Assembly: GCA_016711215.1 (NCBI GenBank)
Contig: JADJTL010000002.1
Coordinates: forward strand, 434,001 to 498,000
DNA: 64,000 nt
From: Pseudomonadota bacterium
GTDB taxonomy: Bacteria; Myxococcota_A; Polyangia; GCA-2747355
Direction of reading: 5' to 3'
Below, piece by piece: positions 8,794-17,040 of this stretch. Position 1 is the stretch's first letter. Each line of letters begins with the position of its first letter. The position numbers were made by a program, and so were the translations under genes. Below the pieces are notes generated by a model. The model ran no database searches and had not been told where the DNA came from. It saw nothing but the letters and a program-made list of their open reading frames with translations.

Positions 8794-9256
8794 GGCGCCG
8801 CGACGGCTCCTCTGCGTGCTCGGGCTGACGCACGCCAGCGACGCCAGCGTGGCGCGCTGCCTGCATCTACCCGTGGGTCCCTGGCGCGTGGCCGTCTGCG
8901 CGCGCTGCGCCGCGCTCTATTCGGCGCTGCTGCTGATCGTCGCGCTGCAGCTTGCGCTGCGCGCACGCCTCGGACCGCAGCCGCTGCCCGATGCGGCGCT
9001 GGCGCTCGGCGGCGCCGCGCCGGCCCTGCTCGACTGGGGTTCGGCCCGCCTCGGCGGGCGGAGCGGCCGCGGGCGGCGGCTCTGGACCGGCGGGCTGCTC
9101 GGCCTGGCGCTCGGGCGCACGCTCTTTTTGCACTGGCGTGATCCCCCGGGCGAGCTGCTGGCGATCCAGCTCGCCCTGCTCCTCACGGGCGGCGCGACCG
9201 TCGAGCGCTTGCGCCGACGGCGTCGCGAGCGCGACGCGCCACAGGGACGCGACTGA
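8783..9256 (+). CDS. DUF2085 family small membrane protein
   Basis: The 157-residue protein matches DUF2085: a conserved Cys (VARCLHLP), then the signature WRVAVCARCAALYSALL with a CxRC pair, followed by three or four hydrophobic segments (LLLIVALQLAL, LALGGAAPALLDW, LLGLALGRTLFLHW, LLAIQLALLLTGG). The family's function is unknown; the paired cysteines suggest metal or redox chemistry at the membrane. ATG 8783 is preceded by GAGGCCGAGGA and lies inside the end of rsmA in another frame, so it is probably translated with tsaD-rsmA. The C-terminus is an Arg-rich cytoplasmic tail. Confidence 0.8.
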   Translation: MRPEAPRRLLCVLGLTHASDASVARCLHLPVGPWRVAVCARCAALYSALLLIVALQLALRARLGPQPLPDAALALGGAAPALLDWGSARLGGRSGRGRRLWTGGLLGLALGRTLFLHWRDPPGELLAIQLALLLTGGATVERLRRRRRERDAPQGRD

Positions 9257-9557
9257 CCGACCACCCGCAGCAAACAACAACCAACTGCAAACAACAACTG
9301 GCGCGCCCGCACCGACCGTGCTAGACACCGCCCGCTGTCTGCTCGACGAGCGCGGCAGGGCATCCCCGCCCGGCCGGTCTTCGCCGCGACGCAGTCACCG
9401 CATGGGGCGCTCAACAGGCTGAAGTGACGTGCTCGTCGCTTCAGCGCGCCACGATTCAACGACCTTCTCGCCTGCACTGTTGCGTGGGTCAGATGCTCGG
9501 CCACGGGTATGCCGCGCGCAGCGCGGCTCCGAGGGCCGATAGGAGTGTAGTGTTCGC
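9257..9557. other. Long leader upstream of the DEAD-box helicase gene
   Basis: This 301-nt stretch contains no recognisable gene. It has an A/C-rich patch with a 12-nt direct repeat, GCAAACAACAAC, at 9270-9281 and 9287-9298, standing out from the GC-rich surroundings. AGGAG at 9541-9545 lies 12 nt before the helicase ATG, a rather long spacing. DEAD-box helicase genes often have long regulated 5' leaders in cold-shock systems, so a structured leader is possible but unproven. Confidence 0.4.
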
Positions 9558-10940
9558 ATGGAAACGACCATCCCCACCGACCAGCCCGGCTTCGGGTCCT
9601 TCGGCCTCGCGCCGGAGGTGCTACGCGGCCTGGCCAGCGCGGGCTTCACCGAGCCGCGCCCGATCCAGGTGGCGACCCTGCCGGCCGCCATGGCGGGCAG
9701 CGACATCCTCGGGCTGGCGCAGACCGGCACCGGCAAGACAGCCGCCTTCGCCCTGCCGATCTTGCAGCAGATCGCCACCGGGCGCGGCGCCGGACCGCAC
9801 GCGCTGATCCTCGAGCCGACCCGCGAGCTGGCGCAGCAGGTCGATAACGAGCTGCGGCGGCTCGCCGCGCATCTGCGCTGCCACACCCAGCTGATCTACG
9901 GCGGGGTCTCGGCCCGTGCGCAGATCGACGGCCTGCGCCGGCAACCAGCCGTGATCGTCGCCTGTCCCGGCCGACTGGTCGATCTGATGCGGCAGGGCCA
10001 CGTTCAGCTCGGTCGCGTGCGCACCTTGGTGCTCGACGAGGCCGACCATATGTTCGACATGGGCTTTCTCCCCGATCTGCGGCGGATCGTCTCGGCCCTC
10101 CCCGCGCAGCGACAAAACATGCTCTTCTCGGCGACGATGCCGCACGAGATCCGTGGCCTCGCCAATCAGCTGCTGCGCACACCTCACGTCGTCGAGCTGG
10201 CCACCGTCGCTCCGGTGGAAACAGTCGAGCACTCGCTCTGCCCGACGGATGAGCCCGACAAGCTCAGCGCGCTCGAGACGCTGCTGCGGGACCAAGCCTG
10301 CACCTCCGCGATCGTCTTCAGCCGCACCAAGCATCGCGCCAAGCGCCTGGCGCTCGCGCTCGCGAAGAACGGGCATCGCGCCGTGGCGCTGCAGGGCAAT
10401 ATGTCTCAGGCCCAGCGCGATCGCGCGATGGAGGGCTTTCGCCGCAAGAGCTTCGACGTGCTGGTGGCGACCGACATCGTCGCGCGCGGCATCGACGTCG
10501 CTGCCGTTTCGCACGTGGTCAACTTCGACGTGCCCGTGACGCCGGAGGCCTACACGCACCGCCTCGGCCGCACCGGCCGCTCGGGGCTGAGCGGTCAAGC
10601 GATCACCTTCGTCACGCGGGACGACGACGCCCTGGTGCGGGCGATCGAACGCCGGCTCGGCGCGCCAATTCCGCGCCGCACCGTCGACGGACGCCCGCTC
10701 GCGCGCCAGGAGAGCACGCACGACCGGCGCCCGGCCCTGCGCGCCGCCCCGCGCTCGGCGCTGCGCTCGGCAGCACCCTCCATGGGACGCCCCGCGCCGC
10801 GCGCCGGCGTCGACGCCGGCGCTTCAGCCCCTTGCGACCGCGACCCACGCGGCGGTAATGTCGGCCGCGGCTTTGCGCGCACTGGCCCGCGCGGCGCAAG
10901 CGGCAGCGGACCACGGCGTGGAGCTCAAGCAAAGCACTGA
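9558..10940 (+). CDS. DEAD-box ATP-dependent RNA helicase, RhlE-like
   Basis: The 460-residue helicase unwinds RNA duplexes, typically in ribosome assembly, RNA decay or cold adaptation. All core motifs are visible: GFTEPRPIQ (Q motif), AQTGTGKT (Walker A, about 54-61), PTRELAQQ, DEAD (LDEADHMFD), SAT (FSATMP), VATDIVARGIDVAAVSHV (motif V) and HRLGRTGRSG (motif VI). The core ends near residue 375. The remaining 85 residues form a basic Arg/Ala/Pro/Gly tail (RPALRAAPRSALRSAAP), a usual RNA-binding extension. Its last 80 nt overlap the sigma-factor frame. Confidence 0.95.
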   Translation: METTIPTDQPGFGSFGLAPEVLRGLASAGFTEPRPIQVATLPAAMAGSDILGLAQTGTGKTAAFALPILQQIATGRGAGPHALILEPTRELAQQVDNELRRLAAHLRCHTQLIYGGVSARAQIDGLRRQPAVIVACPGRLVDLMRQGHVQLGRVRTLVLDEADHMFDMGFLPDLRRIVSALPAQRQNMLFSATMPHEIRGLANQLLRTPHVVELATVAPVETVEHSLCPTDEPDKLSALETLLRDQACTSAIVFSRTKHRAKRLALALAKNGHRAVALQGNMSQAQRDRAMEGFRRKSFDVLVATDIVARGIDVAAVSHVVNFDVPVTPEAYTHRLGRTGRSGLSGQAITFVTRDDDALVRAIERRLGAPIPRRTVDGRPLARQESTHDRRPALRAAPRSALRSAAPSMGRPAPRAGVDAGASAPCDRDPRGGNVGRGFARTGPRGASGSGPRRGAQAKH

Positions 10941-11529
10941 CGAGACGCTGATGCTCGCCTACCAGCAGGGCGAGGTGGCGGCCTTTGCCGTGCTGCTGGA
11001 GCGGCATCGGCGGCCCGTCTTCGCGTTCCTGCTGCGCCACGTCGGCAATCGCGCCGCGGCCGAGGATCTGCTGCAAGAGACCTTTCTGCGGCTGATCCGC
11101 CATGCCGAGAGCTACCGGCCCGAAGCCAAGCTGACGACCTGGATCTACACCATCGCGCGCAATCTCTGCGCCGACCACGGGCGGCGCGGCAAGCTGCGCG
11201 CCGTGACCTCGCTCGACCAGCCCTTGCACCGTGAAGCGGAGGGCAATGGCCCCACGCTCGGCGACGCCCAGAGCGACGATGCGCCCGATGTCGAGCGCGT
11301 GGCGATCGGCCACGAGCTCGGTCAGCGGCTGCACGGGGCGCTCGGGACCATGAACGCCGAGCAGCGCGAGGTCTTCCTCCTGCGGGAGGTCTCGGGTCTG
11401 GCGTTTCGCGAGATCGCGGAGGTCGTGGGCGCACCGGAGAACACCGTCAAGAGCCGGATGCGCTACGCGCTGGAGTATTTGCGGCGTGAGCTTGATGAGT
11501 ACCGGGATCTGGCCCAGGCTTCACCGTGA
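10858..11529 (+). CDS. ECF-family RNA polymerase sigma factor
   Basis: The 223-residue sigma factor directs RNA polymerase to a specific promoter set. Region 2 is at about 32-100 (VFAFLLRHVGNRAAAEDLLQ, then TTWIYTIARNLCADHGRR). Region 4 is at about 155-215 (LGTMNAEQREVFLLREVSGL and a helix-turn-helix with NTVKSRMRYALEYLRREL). ATG 10858 lies within the helicase 3' end; GTG 10918 is an alternative, and neither has a strong ribosome site. The gene is followed after 16 nt by a membrane anti-sigma factor and then a membrane aspartic protease, a complete signalling cassette. The overlap with the helicase could couple their expression. Confidence 0.93.
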   Translation: MSAAALRALARAAQAAADHGVELKQSTDETLMLAYQQGEVAAFAVLLERHRRPVFAFLLRHVGNRAAAEDLLQETFLRLIRHAESYRPEAKLTTWIYTIARNLCADHGRRGKLRAVTSLDQPLHREAEGNGPTLGDAQSDDAPDVERVAIGHELGQRLHGALGTMNAEQREVFLLREVSGLAFREIAEVVGAPENTVKSRMRYALEYLRRELDEYRDLAQASP

Positions 11530-11545
11530 GCGCTCGAGCCTACGC

Positions 11546-12883
11546 ATGAACCACGACGCCCAGCAGCTCGACCATCGCCTCGTGGACTACCTCTACGACG
11601 AGCTCGGCGCAGCCGAGCGCCAGCAGTTCGAGCGCGAGCTTGGGCAGCGAGCGGAGCTGCGCGAAGAGCTCGACGGCTTGCGCCGAACGCGCGCGGCCTT
11701 CGCCGCCGCCGAAGCGACTGCCGAAGCGACTGCCGAAGCGACTGCCGACACTTCAGTCGAACCAGCGCAGGGGATCACCGAGCGCTTGCTCGATGCGGCG
11801 CGCGAACAGGCCGCGCTCAGGCTGCCAGGCGCACGGGCGGGCAGCCAGGCCGGGCGCCCGGCCCCGCGCCCACCGCAGGACCTGCGCCAGCGCCTCCGCC
11901 GAGGCCGCGCTCAACGCCTCCCTCCCTGGGCGGTCCCGATGGCGGCGAGCCTGGTGCTGGTCTTCGGCCTGACGATGCACTTCCTTGGCCGCGACAGTGG
12001 GCGCGATGGCGACCCAGAGGGCGCGGGCTACCGCGCCGTGCCGCAGAGCGCGCCCGCGGAGCGAAGCCCGAAGGCCAGCCTAGCGCCTTCGGGGGACCCT
12101 GAGGCGGTGGCGCTGCAGCCGATACGACCGGCCGCGGAGGAGGACGTGGCTGCCGGCGATCCGACTGAGGGCGCAGCGGAGCGCGCAACCCGCGAAGGCG
12201 CCGAGCGGGAGCGCTTCGTCGATCGGCTGCGTGGCCAGGCGCCGGCGACCCGGGGCGCGCCGGCGCGCGGGCGCGCACTCGGGGCAGCGGGGGCGGGTGG
12301 CGGCCCGGGCGCGGCCGAAGGCAGGCGGCTGGCAGCGCGGCCGCGCAGGTTGACAGACAACCTCAGGCAAGCGGCAGCGAGCGGATTGGCCGCGGAGCCG
12401 TCGGACTCAGCGCTCGATCAGCCCTACGCGCTCGGGGCGCCTGCAGGCGGTGTTCGCCGCGAAGCCGACGACGAAGGCTCGGCCTATGCGCAAGGCGACC
12501 TGGACGCGGCGACCCCAGCGAGCGGCCAAGGACCCGCGGCGGCCAAGAGCGCGGCTGCTGCCAGCGCGGCCTACGGCAGTCGGGAGGAGCGCTTTGCGCG
12601 CACACCCGCGGCAGCGCCCGCACAGCGCTCACGCAGCGCTAGCGCTGCGCCTCCGCCCCGGGCGGCGGCCTCCGCCGCGGCGGAGGCGAGCACCGACTGC
12701 GACGCGCTGCTCGAGAGCGCCGAACGCCAGCTACGCGGGCAGGCGGTGGCTGATCGGCCCCTCGCCGGAAACAGGCTGGTGCGCGCGCTGGGCGGCCGAG
12801 CCCTCGGTGGCTGCAGCGCGCAGCTGCAGCGCCAGAGCGGGCGCTTTCCCCTCGTCTTCGCGGCCTGGCGCGCGACGCAGTGA
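11546..12883 (+). CDS. Membrane anti-sigma factor with long periplasmic domain
   Basis: The 445-residue protein should bind and hold the ECF sigma factor encoded just upstream. Its N-terminus (LDHRLVDYLYDELGAAERQQ and on to about 50) has the helical anti-sigma fold but lacks the His-x3-Cys-x2-Cys zinc site of ZAS proteins. One transmembrane helix (WAVPMAASLVLVFGLTMHFL, about 130-150) separates it from a roughly 290-residue Ala/Pro/Arg-rich outer region. Only the last 60 residues look folded, with two Cys (DCDALLESAERQL and ALGGCSAQL). A 12-nt tandem repeat encodes ATAEATAEATAD. ATG 11546 is chosen because the domain begins there. The stop overlaps the GTG of the aspartic protease. Confidence 0.8.
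   Translation: MNHDAQQLDHRLVDYLYDELGAAERQQFERELGQRAELREELDGLRRTRAAFAAAEATAEATAEATADTSVEPAQGITERLLDAAREQAALRLPGARAGSQAGRPAPRPPQDLRQRLRRGRAQRLPPWAVPMAASLVLVFGLTMHFLGRDSGRDGDPEGAGYRAVPQSAPAERSPKASLAPSGDPEAVALQPIRPAAEEDVAAGDPTEGAAERATREGAERERFVDRLRGQAPATRGAPARGRALGAAGAGGGPGAAEGRRLAARPRRLTDNLRQAAASGLAAEPSDSALDQPYALGAPAGGVRREADDEGSAYAQGDLDAATPASGQGPAAAKSAAAASAAYGSREERFARTPAAAPAQRSRSASAAPPPRAAASAAAEASTDCDALLESAERQLRGQAVADRPLAGNRLVRALGGRALGGCSAQLQRQSGRFPLVFAAWRATQ
11711..11746 (+). repeat. 12-nt tandem repeat, three perfect copies
   Basis: GAAGCGACTGCC is repeated at 11711-11722, 11723-11734 and 11735-11746 inside the anti-sigma gene, encoding Glu-Ala-Thr-Ala units between the anti-sigma domain and the membrane helix. 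It is in frame and slippage-prone. Confidence 0.9.
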
Positions 12884-14013
12884 GCGCTCAGCCGCGGCCA
12901 CGACGGGCTTCGGTACCCCTCTCGCCGACGGCGCGCCTCTCACCCCGACGCCCACCGCGACTGCCCCCCAAGGGGGTACGTTCGCGGCTCGGGTGGCGTC
13001 GCGCGCTGGGCGTGATCTTCACGCTCGCCGGCGTTGGCCTGGCCGGGCGCGCGCTGCTGCGAAACTGGCTCGAGGAGACCTCTCAGCTCACGCCCGCCGC
13101 GCCGTCCCTGCAGGAGCGAATCCCGGGAAGCACCCCGTCGGCGCTGGCCGCGGGGGCGCAGCGACGCAGCGGCTCGACCGCTCTTGACTTGACAGCCGGT
13201 CGAGCAGGCGCGATCGACGCCGCCGTCGTCGCCGCCTTCGCGCCCACGCGGCCCGCCGACGCTACAGCCCTCGCGGCGGCCGCGTCGCATGATGCGGGCG
13301 TCGCCGACGGCGAGGCGGACGCGATGCAAGCGGTGCAGGTCCAGTTCGAGCACCGCGGCGGGGCGATGCTGGTGCCGGTGGTCCTGGCCGGACCTGAGCT
13401 GCGCTTCGAGGCCAAGCTCCTCTTCGACACGGGCGCCTCCCTGACCACGATCGATCACGCCACGCTGGGGCGACTCGGGCTCTACGTCACCGCGGCTGAC
13501 CCGACGGTCACGGTGCAAACCGCCAACGGCCGCGTCGCGCGCACGATCTCCGTCATCGACGGCCTGGCCGTCGGCGCTGCGCGCGTCACCGGCGGGCTGA
13601 CGGTGGCGATCTGCGACGCTTGCGCGCAGGGCGACATGGTCGGGCTGCTGGGCACGAACTTCACGCGCCACTTTCGCGTCGCGATCGACCACGAGGCCGG
13701 CCTGCTGGTGCTCAGCCCGCGCCCGGCGCCGGCCGATCGGCTGGACGACATCCGGCCCTTCATCAGCCTCACCGACGTCAAAGGCGTCCAGCGCGGTGAG
13801 GCGCTCGCGGTCAAGCTGACGGTTCGCAACCGTTCGCCGCGGGAGCTGCGCGGCGTCCGCGTCCGCGCCGAGCCCGATGGTCGCGCCGAGGGCGCCTTCG
13901 CCGGCACGGTCAACGTGGTGCCACCGCGCGGCGAGGCCGCGCTAGAGCTCGTCGGGTCGCTGGTGGCGCCGATCAGCCACTTCGAGATGCACGTCGACGC
14001 GGCGACCTGGTAG
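12880..14013 (+). CDS. Membrane-anchored retropepsin-like aspartic protease
   Basis: The 377-residue protein has a basic N-terminus, one helix (LGVIFTLAGVGLAG, about 43-57) and a 90-residue linker. A retropepsin-like domain follows at about 150-275 with the active-site motif LLFDTGASLTTID (D183) and the flap/second-lobe signature GLLGTNFTRHFRVAID. Bacterial members work as homodimers with one Asp per chain. Residues about 285-377 form an Ig-like beta domain (LAVKLTVRNRSPRELRGVRV). The GTG start overlaps the anti-sigma TGA, so the two proteins are made together. Location implies a periplasmic protease able to cut the anti-sigma factor's outer region and release the sigma factor; this is inference. 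The start codon is uncertain. Confidence 0.82.
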   Translation: MSAQPRPRRASVPLSPTARLSPRRPPRLPPKGVRSRLGWRRALGVIFTLAGVGLAGRALLRNWLEETSQLTPAAPSLQERIPGSTPSALAAGAQRRSGSTALDLTAGRAGAIDAAVVAAFAPTRPADATALAAAASHDAGVADGEADAMQAVQVQFEHRGGAMLVPVVLAGPELRFEAKLLFDTGASLTTIDHATLGRLGLYVTAADPTVTVQTANGRVARTISVIDGLAVGAARVTGGLTVAICDACAQGDMVGLLGTNFTRHFRVAIDHEAGLLVLSPRPAPADRLDDIRPFISLTDVKGVQRGEALAVKLTVRNRSPRELRGVRVRAEPDGRAEGAFAGTVNVVPPRGEAALELVGSLVAPISHFEMHVDAATW

Positions 14014-14015
14014 TG

Positions 14016-14034
14016 GGGCAGGCGCGGCCTGCCC
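14016..14034. terminator. Hairpin between convergent genes
   Basis: GGGCAGGC-GCG-GCCTGCCC forms a perfect 8-bp stem with a 3-nt loop. It lies 2 nt after the aspartic protease stop and 13 nt before the convergent NAD kinase stop. No T-run follows. It may act as a bidirectional terminator or transcript-end stabiliser. Confidence 0.5.
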
Positions 14035-14047
14035 TACTTGGCGGCGC

Positions 14048-14977
14048 TCAGGCGAGGCGCGGCACCAAGAGCAGGGGCGGTGCGCCGCCGTCGACGACGA
14101 CGGTCTGACCGTAGCGCAGCGCGACGCTGCGATGGGGACCGTCGGCCCAAAGGCGCGCCCGGCGCATGCGGCTCGCGGCGACGAGGGCCGCGTCCGGCTC
14201 GACGAAGCCGCGCCAGCCCGCCTTGCGCGACGCGCTCGGCGGATGGAAGGGCTCGCGCACGAGGTATTGGAGCCGCCGCGATCCGGCGCCCATCGGACGG
14301 CCACCGGCCGAGCGCATCGCGCCCGTCGCCCCCGTCGCCGTGCAGACCCAGAGCCCCGAGCTCCGGCTCGCTTGCCAGGTCATCGAGACCGGGTCGAGCA
14401 GCGCGCCCGCGTCGTCCAGCGCCTCGGACGCGAGCACCGCCAGCGCCAGGCGCGAGAGCTCTGCTGGGCTCTCGTGGGCCAAGAGCGCCTCATTCAGACA
14501 GGGACCGAGCACGGCCTTACCGTCGAGCCGCAGGCGCAGGCGTGCGCGGCGTCGCGGGCGCAGGGTGCCACTGCGCAGCGCGGCCACCAGCGCGTCCAGA
14601 TCGGACGCCGTGCCGGCGCAGAGGTGGCCGACGCTGCCCTCGGGATCGGAGTTGATGCCCAGCAGCGGGACGCGGGCATCGAGGTAGCGCGCGGCGTCGA
14701 GCAGCGTGCCATCGCCTCCGACCGCGACGACGAGGTCGCAGTGGCGCACCCCGCGCAGCTGCCCACGCCAGCGCAGCTCGGTAGCGATGCCGCACCGACG
14801 CAACGTGCGCTGGACGCTCGCGTTGGCCGCGCGCTGCACCTCGTCACTGCGCCGCAGACGCGAGACGCCAGGATCGCCGCGGCGCAGCGCCTCGCGCACC
14901 GCCGAATCGCGATGCTCGCGCACGTAGAGCTGGTAGAGGCTCTTCTTGTAGACGACGAGGACGCGGTCGAGCTTCAC
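14048..14977 (-). CDS. nadK: NAD kinase, NADK2 (mitochondrial)-like subtype
   Basis: The 309-residue protein should phosphorylate NAD to NADP. The diacylglycerol-kinase-like signature GGDGTLLDAARYL is intact. The next motif is LLGINSDPEGSVGHLC instead of the usual bacterial GxNxGxLGFL; the N-S/T-DP-x3-S-x-GHLC pattern is that of eukaryotic NADK2. It starts with a tyrosine-rich segment (VYKKSLYQLYVREH). GTG 14977 is chosen because AGGGAG lies about 9 nt upstream and the domain begins there; the same frame stays open much further upstream inside rnhB. The start is 1 nt after the rnhB stop, indicating tight coupling. Confidence 0.85.
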   Translation of the reverse strand: MKLDRVLVVYKKSLYQLYVREHRDSAVREALRRGDPGVSRLRRSDEVQRAANASVQRTLRRCGIATELRWRGQLRGVRHCDLVVAVGGDGTLLDAARYLDARVPLLGINSDPEGSVGHLCAGTASDLDALVAALRSGTLRPRRRARLRLRLDGKAVLGPCLNEALLAHESPAELSRLALAVLASEALDDAGALLDPVSMTWQASRSSGLWVCTATGATGAMRSAGGRPMGAGSRRLQYLVREPFHPPSASRKAGWRGFVEPDAALVAASRMRRARLWADGPHRSVALRYGQTVVVDGGAPPLLLVPRLA

Positions 14978-14978
14978 C

Positions 14979-15734
14979 TCAGCCCGCTCCCTGGGCGGGC
15001 GGCGCCCCCTGCGCCACCGGCGCGCCTCGCCTGACGCCGGCCGCGGGGGTGGCGGCCGGCTGGAGCTGCTCCAGCAGCTCGACCAGCACGGGCCAGGACC
15101 AGCTCCGGCGCAAGCCCGGCGGCAGCGCCTGGTGGCGCGCCACATGGGCGCGGAGCCAGCGCGCGGTGGCCGCGTTGGGGTACCCGCCACCGGCAGGGTG
15201 CCGATCGTCGCCGCCGGCTTCGTCGCCAGCGCTCTCGCCGGGCAGCGCGCCGGGCAGCGCAGCGAGCAGGGCGCCGAGGCGCTCGTCCCGCTCGACCTTC
15301 GCCACGATCGACGCCGCCGCGACCACGGGATGGCTCTGGTCGGCGCGGTCGAGCGCGCGCAGCAGCGGCCACTGCCGCTGCAGGGGGCCGAAGAGCCGCG
15401 CCCCGTCGGCGACGATGGTCGTCGTCGGCCGCGCCAGGCGGCGCAGCAACCGCGTGGCCAGCGCCTGCTCCAACCGATTGAGCCCGCCGGCCGAGGCCCA
15501 GCGGTCGACCTCCTCGGCCGCCGCCACCTCGAGCTCGACCTGCGCGATCTCTCGCAGGCGCCGCGCCAGGGCGCTGCGCGCGGCCCGCGCCCGCGGACCC
15601 GCGCCATAGGCCTTCGAATCGCGCGGCGCCAGCGCCGCCAGCGCCCGCGCCCCGGCCTCATCGACGCGTAGCGCGCAGACCACCAGGGGCCCGACCACCG
15701 GCCCGCGCCCCGCCTCGTCGATCCCGATCAACAT
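14979..15734 (-). CDS. rnhB: Ribonuclease HII
   Basis: The 251-residue enzyme cleaves RNA in RNA/DNA hybrids and single ribonucleotides in DNA. It begins MLIGIDEAGRGPVVGPLVV, carrying the Asp-Glu catalytic pair. VADGARLFG supplies the central acidic residue, and VVAAASIVAKVERDERL matches the conserved AASI-AKV-RD helix. The C-terminal 30 residues are an Ala/Pro/Gly-rich extension. The gene is directly upstream of the NAD kinase gene, sharing an operon and probably coupled translation. Confidence 0.93.
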   Translation of the reverse strand: MLIGIDEAGRGPVVGPLVVCALRVDEAGARALAALAPRDSKAYGAGPRARAARSALARRLREIAQVELEVAAAEEVDRWASAGGLNRLEQALATRLLRRLARPTTTIVADGARLFGPLQRQWPLLRALDRADQSHPVVAAASIVAKVERDERLGALLAALPGALPGESAGDEAGGDDRHPAGGGYPNAATARWLRAHVARHQALPPGLRRSWSWPVLVELLEQLQPAATPAAGVRRGAPVAQGAPPAQGAG

Positions 15735-15787
15735 CGCCGCCCAGGCTATTACACCCGCCCCGCGCGCGGAAGTCCGAGGGCGCGTCC

Positions 15788-15840
15788 GGCTCGGACAAGG
15801 GCTCGGCCGACTCGGACGAGGGCTCGGACAAGGGCTCGGC
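15788..15840. repeat. 20-nt direct repeat spaced 33 nt
   Basis: GGCTCGGACAAGGGCTCGGC occurs at 15788-15807 and 15821-15840, with a partial copy between. It lies in the intergenic gap upstream of rnhB and downstream of a hypothetical gene, both on the minus strand. No function is apparent. Confidence 0.8.
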
Positions 15841-15873
15841 GGAGGGCTTGGCCCGCGCAGAAAGAGGCGGAGC

Positions 15874-16809
15874 TCAGCGCGCGAGCTGGACCACCGTCAG
15901 CTCGCGCGGATCGCCGGCGGGCGCATAGGCGCCACCGGTTAGCGCGGTCACGTGGTTATCGACCTGGCGCCTCTGGAGAGGAAGATCGGCCACCTCGGGG
16001 CGCGCGACCTCGGCCTGCTCGAATGGCGCCGTCACGTCGTACCAGAGCACCGTCGGCGACCAGGGCCGTTTCGTCCCGTCGAGCTCGAGCGCGATCAGGG
16101 GACACCGCAGGTCGCCGAGTGGTGACCCGACGTCGGCCAGGCTGGTCTCGCTTCCGCCGACGGCCCCGCCCGCGGAGGTCCAGATCCGTACCGCCCTCGG
16201 AGCCAGATTGAAGTCACGCGCCAAAACTACCAGGGATCCACCCTCGAGTCCGAGGAGCCTCGGCTCGACGGCGGCCCAGCGAGCGAGGAGCTGTAGACGC
16301 CTGGCCGGCGGCTGGCCCGCGCCCGGAACGAGCAGCGACTGCATCTTGTAGTTCAGCGTGACGCCGCCCCGCTCGCCTTGGCTGTTCACGAGCTCGATGG
16401 TCTCGGTATACGCGCGTGACGGCTCCGAAGAAGGTGCGATTGGCCGCGACCCGGGGCGAGCGTTCATCGCCAAGCCGAACTTGGCATCGAGCAACCGCGT
16501 CAGGTGTGGGACCAGTCCTGCCGCGCGTTGGGCCACGAAGCGGGCCGCACCACCCCGCTCCAGCACCGGCTTAGCGGCCCGATGCTCCTGGCCGAAGAGG
16601 TGAAGGCTCCGTCTGTTCGGGAACACGGAAGGGATCACCAGCTGCGCGCGCGGGCCAGGACCCGAGCTAGAAGGAATTTCCGCGCCTGCCTGCCGGGGCG
16701 CGGCGCTGCCGAGCAGCAGCGGGAGCGCGAGCACTCCGCGCAGCCCAAGCCGAGCACCGTGCCGCGCGCGACCAAGGGCGCGAACCTCCGTCGTCATGAT
16801 TCCGCTCAT
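15874..16809 (-). CDS. Secreted protein of unknown function
   Basis: The 311-residue protein has a basic N-terminus and a hydrophobic core (LGLRGVLALPLLLGSAAP) ending near APRQAGA, consistent with a Sec signal peptide, so it is probably periplasmic or outer-membrane associated. The mature part mixes beta-rich segments (ETIELVNSQGERGGVTLNYK, GSLVVLARDFNLAPRAVRIW) with no recognised motif. GAGGGA lies 8 nt before ATG 16809, supporting it over the in-frame ATG at 16797. It is transcribed toward rnhB, after a 230-nt gap from the next upstream gene. I do not recognise the family. Confidence 0.65.
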   Translation of the reverse strand: MSGIMTTEVRALGRARHGARLGLRGVLALPLLLGSAAPRQAGAEIPSSSGPGPRAQLVIPSVFPNRRSLHLFGQEHRAAKPVLERGGAARFVAQRAAGLVPHLTRLLDAKFGLAMNARPGSRPIAPSSEPSRAYTETIELVNSQGERGGVTLNYKMQSLLVPGAGQPPARRLQLLARWAAVEPRLLGLEGGSLVVLARDFNLAPRAVRIWTSAGGAVGGSETSLADVGSPLGDLRCPLIALELDGTKRPWSPTVLWYDVTAPFEQAEVARPEVADLPLQRRQVDNHVTALTGGAYAPAGDPRELTVVQLAR

Positions 16810-17040
16810 CGGGTCTGTCCCTCAGCGTGCGTACGCGGGCTAGGCGGCGTTCGCCGGCGGTCGCCCCGCCTTCCACGCGCTGGCCGAAAATCGGCGCGCA
16901 GGGCGGGCGGGATGGCGGCTGATGCATTTCGCGTACCACCGGCGATGACCGAGCGTCACGCGCAGGACCCCACGCCGCCCAGCGCAGGGCACGCGGTCAG
17001 CCGGCCACCACGGCTGTGGGGCGGGCCTAGGCGGCGCCGG

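Noticed and set aside
14978..15661. In-frame upstream extension of the NAD kinase to 537 residues
   Set aside because: It overlaps rnhB in another frame and is Arg-rich; a ribosome site and homology place the start at GTG 14977.
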